NCBI GenBank assembly: GCA_963768945.1
Contig: CAVYJW010000005.1
Location: 124,001 to 188,000 of the forward strand
DNA: 64,000 nucleotides
Direction: 5' to 3'
From: RYN-230 sp963768945
GTDB lineage: Bacteria; Actinomycetota; Actinomycetes; Streptosporangiales; Streptosporangiaceae
Position numbers and translations under genes: made by a program. Positions within the stretch are counted from its first letter, which is position 1, and each line of letters starts with the position of its first letter. Of the stretch, positions 57,580 through 64,000 are shown piece after piece. The notes below the pieces were generated by a model, which ran no database searches, had not been told where the DNA came from, and saw nothing but the letters and a program-made list of their open reading frames with translations.

Positions 57580-57633
57580 CGTTATCTGTTCGGATTTGCC
57601 CCCTGTTTCGGGGGGTAATCCGAACAGATAACG
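57580..57633. repeat. Nested inverted repeat: 17-bp arms around an inner C5/G5 hairpin
   Basis: The arm 57580-57596 (cgttatctgttcggatt) is perfectly complementary to 57617-57633. The 20-nt loop itself folds with ccccc pairing to ggggg. The arms are far lower in GC than the flanks. It lies between the ends of the convergent NuoD-like and GntR genes, where it could be a bidirectional terminator. The design (long A/T-rich arms, inner GC hairpin, tatctg in the arm) resembles the element at 15630-15703. Confidence 0.88.
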
Positions 57634-57646
57634 AACGGGGCGGGCT

Positions 57647-57877
57647 GGGGGCGACGAACGTGCCGCGCCCCTGCCGGGTGATGATCAGTCCGCGATCCCG
57701 CAGCACCTTCATGGCGTGCCGGACCGTCTGGTAGGCGACCCCGTATTCCTCGGCCAGGCTCCGCTCGGACGGCAGCTTGTGGGTGATCTCCCCAGCCTCG
57801 ATACGCACCGCGATATTGGTCGCGACCTGCATATACGCAAAGTCGGCACCGAGCGGATCCACCGGTGACGCGCCCAC
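57647..57877 (-). CDS. Small GntR-type winged-helix regulator, 3' end unresolved
   Basis: ATG 57877 starts a compact GntR DNA-binding domain of about 77 residues: DFAYMQVATNIAVRIEAGEI, LPSERSLAEEYGVAYQTVRH, AMKVLRDRGLIITRQGRGTF, then VAP. Many actinobacterial relatives end here. In this copy no stop follows; the frame runs through the inverted repeat (57580-57633) and stays open on the antisense of the NuoD gene to 56096, which is very unlikely to be real protein. The stop may have been lost by insertion of the repeat or by an error. Its target is unknown. Confidence 0.7.
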
Positions 57878-57986
57878 GCAACCAAATTATGTACCACTGC
57901 GAGCTATCCAAACACCTGATAGCACTCAATGCTCCAAGTGCTATCGAGTGCTCTAAGGCGCGCCGGACGATCGGCCGCCGCCGCGC

Positions 57987-58457
57987 TCAGCGGGGCGCGC
58001 GCTGCCTGTCGGGGTCCTGGTCGTCGTCCGAGGGAACCCGGCAGCTTTGCTCCAGGTAGAGCGCGGCCGCCACGAGCAGCACGGCGGCCAGCAACGTGCC
58101 GCCCGAAGTGATCGCGTCGCTGCGTGGCACGGACTTGCTGAGCGAGCTGGTCAGGTAGACCAGGGCTCCGGCGGCCAGGCCGCCGATGACCGCGGCCGCG
58201 TGCGAGCTCGCCTTGGCCAGGGCTGCCATCCGGACCGCGGCCAGCGGGGCGATGGGCTTCAGGCCGGGGCCGCCGCGGATCCGGGCCCGCAGGTTCCGGC
58301 CGCTGAGGGCCTCGGCGATGGCGAGCAGCAGCATGGCCACCGCGGCGGTCCAGGGCAGCGGCGGCAGCGACGCGTACACGCTGCGCAGCACCAGCCAGGA
58401 CACCAGCAGGCTGATCGCGGCGGTGACGACCAGCACCGAGACCCGGGTCGGCGTCAT
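57987..58457 (-). CDS. DUF3180-family membrane protein
   Basis: The 156-residue protein starts at ATG 58457, overlapping the folK stop (ATGA). Four hydrophobic segments are visible: VSVLVVTAAISLLVSWLVLR, LPWTAAVAMLLLAIAEALSG, AAAVIGGLAAGALVYLTSSL and GGTLLAAVLLVAAALYLEQS. Between them is the conserved loop LKPIAPLAAVRMAALAKASS. It is a conserved actinobacterial companion of folK, in the same operon; its function is unknown. Confidence 0.9.
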   Translation of the reverse strand: MTPTRVSVLVVTAAISLLVSWLVLRSVYASLPPLPWTAAVAMLLLAIAEALSGRNLRARIRGGPGLKPIAPLAAVRMAALAKASSHAAAVIGGLAAGALVYLTSSLSKSVPRSDAITSGGTLLAAVLLVAAALYLEQSCRVPSDDDQDPDRQRAPR

Positions 58458-59083
58458 GCCGGCGGCCGCAACTGCACGTCGGCGAGCCGCCGGACACCGG
58501 GCTGGCCGCCGTTCGCGGCGGCCACGGCGTCCAGCAGCGCGGCCACCCGGCCGTGCCCGGGGATCTCCGCGCCCGGGTCGGCGTCGAGCCAGGGCGCCAG
58601 CACGAAAGCGCGCTCCTGCGCTCTTGGGTGCGGGAGGGTCAGCTCCGGATCGTCGCTCACCACGTCACCGTAAACGATGACATCCACATCGAGGGTTCGC
58701 GGACCCCAGACCTCCTGGCGGACGCGTCCGAAGGATGCCTCGACCGCCTGGCACCGGCGCAGCAGGTCCACGGCCGGAAGCGTGGTGTCCGCGATGAGAA
58801 CGGCGTTGAGGTATTCGGGCTGCGGCGGCCCGCCTACCGGCACGGTCTCGTACACCGGCGACAGCGCGACCAGGGTCAGGCCAGGCGGGCCGAGCAGGGC
58901 GTCAACGCCGCCCTGCAGCGTGGCCAGCCGGTCTCCCAGATTGCCGCCGAGAGCGAGCACCGTCCGGCGGCCAGTGCTGCCGGGGCCGACGCTCCCAGGG
59001 CCAGTGCCGCGGGGGCCACTGCCGCGGGGGCCAGTGCCGTCGGGGGGCGTCCCGGCCTGGGGGCCGGGCCCGGTGCCGGTCAT
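58454..59083 (-). CDS. folK: 2-amino-4-hydroxy-6-hydroxymethyldihydropteridine pyrophosphokinase
   Basis: FolK activates the pterin alcohol with ATP before DHPS. Motifs: VLALGGNLGDRLATLQGGVD, LVALSPVYETVPVGGPPQPE, YLNAVLIADTTLPAVDLLRR, EASFGRVRQEVWGPRTLDVD and VDVIVYGDVVSDDPELTLPH with the H-P-R-x-x-x-R-x-F ending HPRAQERAFVL. The N-terminal 40 residues are Gly/Pro-rich and built from 15-bp repeats. ATG 59083 overlaps the folB stop (ATGA). Confidence 0.95.
   Translation of the reverse strand: MTGTGPGPQAGTPPDGTGPRGSGPRGTGPGSVGPGSTGRRTVLALGGNLGDRLATLQGGVDALLGPPGLTLVALSPVYETVPVGGPPQPEYLNAVLIADTTLPAVDLLRRCQAVEASFGRVRQEVWGPRTLDVDVIVYGDVVSDDPELTLPHPRAQERAFVLAPWLDADPGAEIPGHGRVAALLDAVAAANGGQPGVRRLADVQLRPPA
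59001..59045 (-). repeat. Three 15-bp repeats at the FolK N terminus
   Basis: Three adjacent 15-mers of the form ccagtgccgcggggg (plus-strand reading) encode GPRG(S/T) pentads ahead of the conserved VLALGGNLGDR. Confidence 0.8.
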
Positions 59084-59445
59084 GGCCGCGGGCGCCGGAT
59101 TGTCACCGCGATGTCGTCGAACGCGTGGCCGATGGGCGCGTGCGGCTTATGCACCGTGATCTCCACCTCGCGGACGACAGGCTCGGCCACGGCCGCGTCG
59201 GCCAGGCGCTGTGCCAGCGTCTCGATGAGCCGCACCGGGGACCCGGCTACGATGGCGGCGAGCCGGTCCGCCAGCGCCGCGTAATCCACGGTCCGGGAGA
59301 GGTCGTCGCTGGCCGCGGCGGCCGCGGTGTCCAGCCAGAGCACGGCGTCAACGAGGAACTCCTGGCCGTCGCGGCGTTCGCTGTCCAGCACCCCGTGGTA
59401 GCCGGACACGCGCAGCCCTCGCAGGGCGATCTGGTCCAGGCTCAT
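59080..59445 (-). CDS. folB: Dihydroneopterin aldolase
   Basis: FolB cleaves dihydroneopterin to the hydroxymethyl pterin and glycolaldehyde. ATG 59445 overlaps the folP stop; the longer open frame upstream is antisense-like Arg-rich sequence. The 121-residue protein has IALRGLRVSGYHGVLDSERR (substrate Glu follows), EFLVDAVLWLDTAAAAASDD, LSRTVDYAALADRLAAIVAG, RLIETLAQRLADAAVAEPVV and VEITVHKPHAPIGHAFDDIA, with the conserved Lys of VHKP. Confidence 0.95.
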   Translation of the reverse strand: MSLDQIALRGLRVSGYHGVLDSERRDGQEFLVDAVLWLDTAAAAASDDLSRTVDYAALADRLAAIVAGSPVRLIETLAQRLADAAVAEPVVREVEITVHKPHAPIGHAFDDIAVTIRRPRP

Positions 59446-60365
59446 CCCGTCTCCCCTGGGGCGGCTCCGCCTTCTCCGGCGCCGGCGCCCGCGGCCCGGC
59501 GCCACGCCTCGGCGACCCGTACCGCGTCGGCGTTGCCCGGAACGTGGTGCACCCGGGCGCACCAGGCCCCGGCCGCGGCGGCCAGGGCCGTCACCGAGAC
59601 GGTGGCGTCATCCGACCCCGCGAACGGCCGGGGCGTCCCGTCCGGGGCGGCCAGCAGCCGGCCCAGGAACCGTTTCCGTGACGCGCCGATCAGCACCGGG
59701 AACGCCCGCGTCCGGCCGCCGAGCGAGCTGACCTCGTCCAGGTGGGTCAGCAGGGCCCAGTTGTGCTCGGGCCGCTTGGCGAAGCCGAGGCCGGGGTCCA
59801 GGACGATCATGGCGGGGTCCACTCCTGCCTGCGTCACCACCTCGACCCGGCGGCACAGTTCCTCGCTCACCTCGGCCACCACGTCGGAGTAGACGGCCCT
59901 GGAATCCATGTTGTGGCTGTGACCCCGCCAGTGCATCACCACATAGGGCACGCCGGCCGCCGCCACGAGCCGGGGCATCTGGGGGTCAGCCAGGCCCCCG
60001 CTCACGTCGTTGACCAGCCGGGCGCCGGCGTCGATCGCCCGCTCGGCCACCTCGGCACGCATCGTGTCCACGCTGACCGGGGCGCCTGCCGCGACCAGGC
60101 CCCGGATGACCGGCCCCACCCGGCGCAGTTCCTCCTCGGCGGTGATGCGCTGCGCGCCGGGTCGGGTGGATTCCCCGCCCACGTCCACGATGTCCGCGCC
60201 CTGGGCCAGGAGTTCCAGGCCGTGGTCAACCCCGGCCTCCGTGCCGAACCATTCACCCCCGTCCGAGAAGGAGTCAGGGGTGACGTTCACCACGCCCATG
60301 ACCAGGCACCGTCCCGGGACCGGGAGTCCCGGCGGGCTCGCTGCCCGGGCCGCGTCGATGATCAC
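59442..60365 (-). CDS. folP: Dihydropteroate synthase
   Basis: FolP joins the activated pterin to p-aminobenzoate and is the sulfonamide target. The TIM-barrel signatures are LVMGVVNVTPDSFSDGGEWF, GADIVDVGGESTRPGAQRIT, VSVDTMRAEVAERAIDAGAR, LVNDVSGGLADPQMPRLVAA, YVVMHWRGHSHNMDS, IVLDPGLGFAKRPEHNWALL, FPVLIGASRKRFLGRLL and ARVHHV near the C terminus. GTG 60365 gives 307 residues. TAGGGT lies 6 nt before the GTG, which suggests a leaderless operon folP-folB-folK-DUF3180. Confidence 0.97.
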   Translation of the reverse strand: MIIDAARAASPPGLPVPGRCLVMGVVNVTPDSFSDGGEWFGTEAGVDHGLELLAQGADIVDVGGESTRPGAQRITAEEELRRVGPVIRGLVAAGAPVSVDTMRAEVAERAIDAGARLVNDVSGGLADPQMPRLVAAAGVPYVVMHWRGHSHNMDSRAVYSDVVAEVSEELCRRVEVVTQAGVDPAMIVLDPGLGFAKRPEHNWALLTHLDEVSSLGGRTRAFPVLIGASRKRFLGRLLAAPDGTPRPFAGSDDATVSVTALAAAAGAWCARVHHVPGNADAVRVAEAWRRAAGAGAGEGGAAPGETG

Positions 60366-60377
60366 GGGGTAACCCTA
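60366..60377 (-). promoter_or_regulatory. Putative leaderless promoter box of folP
   Basis: On the minus strand TAGGGT (60377-60372) is followed by 6 nt and the folP GTG at 60365. Confidence 0.4.
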
Positions 60378-60595
60378 CGCGGCAACCCGCCTGCCCCGCG
60401 GCCGCCGCGGGACCCGCGTCCCCACCCTCGCCTCGCGCCGGCGCAGCCCCCGCTCGCCACCCCCGCCGAAGTTCTCAACGACCTCCTCGTTGCAACAGCC
60501 GCTTGACACCAAGGCGTGAAATGTCGCCGGGGCTGGTGCTACCGATGACTGCGGGACAGGAAGGGCTCGAGCGATCGGGTGACCCGGACGCCAGG

Positions 60596-62551
60596 TCAGC
60601 TGGGCGGGAGAGAGGTGTGTAACGCGGCCAGCCGCCGGCGGACCTTGCCGAGCCCCAGCCGGTAGGCCAGGCGGCGCGTCATCCGGCGCAGCTCCAGCTT
60701 CGGCCAGACCAGGAAGGCCTCAGCCTCCAGGGCGGCGAGACCGACCCGGGGCGCGTCCGACGCGCCCGGGAAGACGAAGAACCGCGGTACCCAGACCGGG
60801 GCGAACTTGGCGTTGAACTTGTACAGCGACTCGATCTGGAACCACCGGGAGGCGAAGAGCAGGATCCCGCGCCACAGCCGGAGCACCGGCCCGGCTCCGA
60901 TCCGCTCGCCGCGCTCCAGCGCGGACCGGAACACAGCGAAGTTCAGCGAGATGCGCTTGATGCCCAGCGACTCGGCCGCCTTGATGGTCTCCACGATGAG
61001 GAAGTCGTTGACCCCTGGCTGGGCCGAGCGGTCACGGCGCATTAGATCCAGCGAGAGCCCGTCGGCGCCCCACGGCACGAATTGCAGGATGCCGCGCAGG
61101 ACCCCGTTCTCGGTGGCGGTGGCGATCACGCAGTTCTCGTCACCAGGAGCGCCCAGCCGTCCCAGCGCCATGGAGAAGCCCCGCTCGGTGGGGTTGCCGC
61201 GCCACGAGCCCGCCTGCCGCGCGAGCCCCGCGATGGTGTCGCAGCCGACCTCGCCGGCCCGGCGCACGTCAGCCACGTAGCCGCTGCGCTCGACCCGGTT
61301 CACCATCTGCCGGACGTTGCGCATGGAGCGGCCCTTGAGGCTGAAGTTAGCTACGTCCACGACCGCCTCGTCGCCCAGCTCGAGGGCGGTCAGCTCACCT
61401 TCGCGGCACCAGACCTCGGCGGCGAGCTCGCCGCAGCCCATCACCGCAGGCACCCAGGCGTGCCAGCCGGCCTCGTCCAGGAACGCGTGGATGGCGCCGG
61501 GCCAGGCCTCCGGGTCGCCGAGCGGGTCGCCAGCGGCCAGCATCACGCCGGACACGACCCGGTAGCCGATGCAGGATTTCCCGGTCGGCGACCAGATGAT
61601 GCTCTTGTCGCTGCGCAGCGTGAAGTACCCGAGAGAGTCCCGGTCCCCCTGTTTCTCGAGCAGGTCGCGGACTCGCTGCGCATCCTGCTGGCCCAGCCGC
61701 CCGGCGGGCCGGGCCTGCCGGAAGAACAGGTACGCGGTGACGATCAGCGTGAACAGGCCGAGCGTCCCGGTCAGGATCGAGAACAGGTCGCTGCGTGCCT
61801 CGGGCACGAACTGGACAGGCCCGGACACGCCGACCAGGCCGTACACCACGTGCACGACGCGCTGCCAGAGCGAGTAGTCCTGGGCCAGCCCGCGGGCCAG
61901 CAGGATGTAAGTGAGCCCAATGGCCACGTCGGCCACGACCAGGCCGATGAAGACCCACAGCGCCCGCCACCGGGTCCGCGGGTCGCCTACCGCGTAGAAC
62001 TCGCCTCGGAAGTAGAGCAGGGCCCCGACCAGGAGCGCCGAGATGACCGCGGTGACGATCCGGCCCTCCCGGTACGGGATCACGTGCACCACGACGCTGA
62101 CCGCGAGCAGCAGCGTCACAGCCTCCCAGGCCCGTCGCTTCCGCCGCTTCAGACCGTGCGAGAGCATCAGCAGCAGCAGGCCGATGATGACGGTGACGGT
62201 GTGCGTGACGTCAACCAGCGTGCCGGGCACGAACGCGTGGAGCCTGGACAGATGGCCGGTGTAGATCAGGCCGGGGTGGACGACCTCGATGATATCGGCC
62301 AGGCCGATCAGCAGGCACAGCCAGCCCGCCGTAAACGGTACCCAACGCCGCAGGTTCCTGCGGTCAGGAGACCGCGGGCCCTGGCCCTCAGGGCTAGCCG
62401 GATCGGCGCCCGAATGAGCGTCGGCCGAATGAGCGCCGGCCGCCGCGCTGTCCGCGTCGGCCCGGCCCGCGGCAGGGGTACGCCCAACCGGCGAGTGAGC
62501 AACACTCAAAGTCTTGCCCCCGCCCACAGGCTTTTCGTCAGTGTCTGACAT
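60596..62551 (-). CDS. Phosphatidylglycerol lysyltransferase-like (DUF2156/LPG synthase) membrane protein
   Basis: From ATG 62551 (MSDTDEKPVGGGKTLSVAHS) the product is 651 residues. A disordered N terminus is followed by six or seven hydrophobic segments between about 75 and 285 (for example WLCLLIGLADIIEVVHPGLI, VTVIIGLLLLMLSHGLKRRK, ILTGTLGLFTLIVTAYLFFR) and a soluble C-terminal GNAT-like DUF2156 domain (GYFTLRSDKSIIWSPTGKSC, NVRQMVNRVERSGYVADVRR, GVNDFLIVETIKAAESLGIK, ISLNFAVFRSALERGERIG). Such MprF/LysX-type enzymes transfer Lys or Ala from tRNA to membrane lipid. The LysRS module of LysX is absent, and LysS is encoded separately. Confidence 0.87.
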   Translation of the reverse strand: MSDTDEKPVGGGKTLSVAHSPVGRTPAAGRADADSAAAGAHSADAHSGADPASPEGQGPRSPDRRNLRRWVPFTAGWLCLLIGLADIIEVVHPGLIYTGHLSRLHAFVPGTLVDVTHTVTVIIGLLLLMLSHGLKRRKRRAWEAVTLLLAVSVVVHVIPYREGRIVTAVISALLVGALLYFRGEFYAVGDPRTRWRALWVFIGLVVADVAIGLTYILLARGLAQDYSLWQRVVHVVYGLVGVSGPVQFVPEARSDLFSILTGTLGLFTLIVTAYLFFRQARPAGRLGQQDAQRVRDLLEKQGDRDSLGYFTLRSDKSIIWSPTGKSCIGYRVVSGVMLAAGDPLGDPEAWPGAIHAFLDEAGWHAWVPAVMGCGELAAEVWCREGELTALELGDEAVVDVANFSLKGRSMRNVRQMVNRVERSGYVADVRRAGEVGCDTIAGLARQAGSWRGNPTERGFSMALGRLGAPGDENCVIATATENGVLRGILQFVPWGADGLSLDLMRRDRSAQPGVNDFLIVETIKAAESLGIKRISLNFAVFRSALERGERIGAGPVLRLWRGILLFASRWFQIESLYKFNAKFAPVWVPRFFVFPGASDAPRVGLAALEAEAFLVWPKLELRRMTRRLAYRLGLGKVRRRLAALHTSLPPS

Positions 62552-62630
62552 CTGGGTCACGCCCTGAATCACAGGCCACAAGCGTAGTCATGCGCCACAC
62601 AAACTGCGGGCATTCTGCCCACAGGGAACG

Positions 62631-63218
62631 TTACCCGGTGGCGCGCCGCCCGAATAGCAGGCTCAACGCTTCCATTCGGGTGCTCTGACTCTCCCGGATG
62701 ATCCCGCGGACCGCCGAGGTCACGGTCTTCGCGCCCGGCTTGCGCACTCCCCGCATCGACATGCACAGATGCTCCGCCTCGATCACGACCAGGACACCAC
62801 GAGGCTCGAGGACATTCATCAGCCCGTCCGCGATCTGCGTGGTCATGCGTTCCTGGACCTGCGGCCGGCGGGCATAAACGTCAACCAACCGGGCCAGCTT
62901 GGACAATCCGGTAATCTGGCCCTTTTCGTTTGGTATATAGCCGATATGCGCAGCGCCGAAGAACGGCACCAGATGATGCTCGCACGTGCTGTAAACCTCG
63001 ATGTCCCTGACCAGCACCAATTCGTCGTGGTCGGCGTCGAACACCGTGGTGAGCACGTCCTCGGCCCGCTGGCCGAGCCCGGAGAACTGTTCCGCGAAGG
63101 CCCGGGCGACCCGGGCCGGGGTGTCCCGCAGCCCGTCCCGCTCCGGGTCCTCACCGATGGCGAGCAGGATCTCCTGCACCGCGCGCTCGATACGCGCGGC
63201 ATCGAAGCCGGTACTCAA
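62631..63218 (-). CDS. folE: GTP cyclohydrolase I
   Basis: FolE makes dihydroneopterin triphosphate from GTP. The 195-residue enzyme has EILLAIGEDPERDGLRDTPA, VARAFAEQFSGLGQRAEDVL, the zinc site IEVYSTCEHHLVPFFGAAHI, GYIPNEKGQITGLSKLARLV, YARRPQVQERMTTQIADGLM and IEAEHLCMSMRGVRKPGAKT with the second Cys. The only suitable start is TTG 63218, which overlaps the ftsH stop as TTGA, so translation probably depends on coupling to ftsH. Confidence 0.96.
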   Translation of the reverse strand: MSTGFDAARIERAVQEILLAIGEDPERDGLRDTPARVARAFAEQFSGLGQRAEDVLTTVFDADHDELVLVRDIEVYSTCEHHLVPFFGAAHIGYIPNEKGQITGLSKLARLVDVYARRPQVQERMTTQIADGLMNVLEPRGVLVVIEAEHLCMSMRGVRKPGAKTVTSAVRGIIRESQSTRMEALSLLFGRRATG

Positions 63219-64000
63219 CGGTTCTCGCCGGAGGCGCCACCCTGGCCCTGGCCGCCGTGCGGCGGCTGGCCGGACGAGCCCTGGCCGCCCAGCAGCCCGG
63301 CCTGCCCGTTCCCCGCGGCCGGATGATCGTTGACCTCCGCCGCGGCCGTGAGGGCCAGCTCCTTGGGCGTGAGCACTGGCGGGCGGTCAGACGGGAGCCG
63401 CTTGCCGTAGCCGGTGTAGGAGCCGCGGGTCGGGCGGGTCTTGATCGGGGCGAAGATCCGCAGCACCTCGTCGCGGCTCAGCGTCTCCTTGTCCATCAGG
63501 TTCAGGACCAGATCGTCGAGGACCTCCCGGTAGGTGACCAGGATCTCCCAGGCCTCGTCGTGCGCGGACTCGATGAGGCGGCGCACTTCCTCGTCGATGG
63601 TGGAGGCGATCTCCTCGGAGTAGTCCCGGGTGTGCGACATCTCGCGGCCCAGGAACGGCTCACCGTCCCCGGTGCCGAACTTGCGCGCCCCGAGCCGCTC
63701 GCTCATCCCGTACTCGGTGACCATGCCCCGGGCGACGGAGCTGGCCTTCTCGATGTCGTTGGCCGCGCCGGTGGTGGGCTCGTGGAAGACCAGTTCCTCC
63801 GCGGTCCGGCCACCGAGCAGCATGGCCAGCTGATCCATCATCTCGGAGCGGGTGACCAGGAACTTGTCTTCCTGCGGTGCGGAGGCGGTGTAGCCGAGGG
63901 CCCGGCCACGCGGGATGATCGTGATCTTGTGCACCGGGTCGGCGTTCGGCAGGGCGTGGCCGACCAGCGCATGCCCGCCCTCGTGGTAGGCGATGATCTT
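63215..64000 (-). CDS. ftsH: ATP-dependent zinc metalloprotease FtsH, 5' part outside the window
   Basis: Only the last 262 codons are present; the start lies beyond the right edge. The sequence enters at KIIAYHEGGHALVGHALPNA, so the zinc site HEGGH is included, then VHKITIIPRGRALGYTASAP, RSEMMDQLAMLLGGRTAEEL, VFHEPTTGAANDIEKASSVA (third zinc ligand Asp), RGMVTEYGMSERLGARKFGT and the C-terminal helical domain. The tail is Gly/Gln-rich. It is the membrane-bound quality-control protease, placed before folE as in many actinobacteria. Confidence 0.97.
   Translation of the reverse strand, partial: KIIAYHEGGHALVGHALPNADPVHKITIIPRGRALGYTASAPQEDKFLVTRSEMMDQLAMLLGGRTAEELVFHEPTTGAANDIEKASSVARGMVTEYGMSERLGARKFGTGDGEPFLGREMSHTRDYSEEIASTIDEEVRRLIESAHDEAWEILVTYREVLDDLVLNLMDKETLSRDEVLRIFAPIKTRPTRGSYTGYGKRLPSDRPPVLTPKELALTAAAEVNDHPAAGNGQAGLLGGQGSSGQPPHGGQGQGGASGENR

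Noticed and set aside
56096..57640. Long open frame antisense to the NuoD gene, continuing the GntR protein to 593 residues
   Set aside because: Beyond about residue 80 it reads as the complement of a conserved NuoD gene with biased composition; GC-rich DNA gives such open antisense frames by chance.

Overview
The window is about 64 kb of very GC-rich DNA from an actinobacterium. The evidence is the dnaK-grpE-dnaJ-hspR order with clpB next to it, an Lsr2 gene, the actinobacterial families DUF3151, DUF3180 and DUF2516, a BlaI/M56 pair, and many GTG starts. Several genes have a TANNNT box 6-8 nt before the start codon, as expected for leaderless transcripts. Gene order resembles filamentous actinomycetes (a Streptomyces/Streptosporangiales-like layout), but the genus cannot be fixed. 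Nearly all of it is chromosomal housekeeping; no phage, integrase, transposase, rRNA, tRNA or CRISPR was seen.

Layout. 1-7 kb: heat-shock block dnaK (5' cut by the window edge), grpE, dnaJ, hspR, clpB. 7-16 kb: TPR-like protein, NYN-domain protein with a repetitive linker, SDR-type epimerase, pyrE, DedA protein, class II fructose-bisphosphate aldolase, metallophosphoesterase, AbiEi/DUF559 protein with a 22-bp inverted repeat upstream, and DUF3151. 16-23 kb: purA, purD, purB, purC, murA. 23-30 kb: a large regulator, a HisC-type aminotransferase, an exported GH127 enzyme, BlaI and an M56 peptidase, DUF2516. 30-34 kb: XRE regulator with a small partner, asparaginase, BKACE-type enzyme, TIM-barrel isomerase. 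34-39 kb: radA, disA, an anchored hypothetical, mutY. 39-48 kb: clpC, lsr2, a small membrane protein, an endonuclease Q-UvrD fusion and an ArgA-type acetyltransferase, with two noncoding stretches of about 1 kb rich in repeats. 48-55 kb: a c-di-AMP (ydaO-type) riboswitch before an NlpC/P60 hydrolase, lysS, GNAT, coaX, panC and a DUF2520 Rossmann protein. 55-58 kb: a MidA-type methyltransferase and an orphan NuoD, then a GntR helix-turn-helix gene with a nested inverted repeat. 58-64 kb: folP-folB-folK-DUF3180 joined by ATGA overlaps, an orphan lysyl-phosphatidylglycerol synthase-like gene, folE and ftsH (5' end cut by the window edge).

How genes work together. DisA makes c-di-AMP, and 13 kb away a c-di-AMP riboswitch precedes a cell-wall hydrolase gene, so both ends of one signalling circuit lie here. 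The MidA/NDUFAF7-type methyltransferase sits directly before an orphan NuoD that keeps the arginine methylated by NDUFAF7 in complex I but has Trp in place of the quinone-binding Tyr. This is the most interesting functional pairing in the window.

Sequence peculiarities. Six apparent single-base frameshifts break otherwise well-conserved genes (dnaJ, clpB, ansA twice, the EndoQ-UvrD gene, midA). Each is repaired by adding or removing one base, so sequencing or assembly error is the simplest reading. Separately, short in-frame tandem repeats, nearly all of 15 bp (five codons) with locus-specific sequence, occur at the ends or linkers of at least seven genes.
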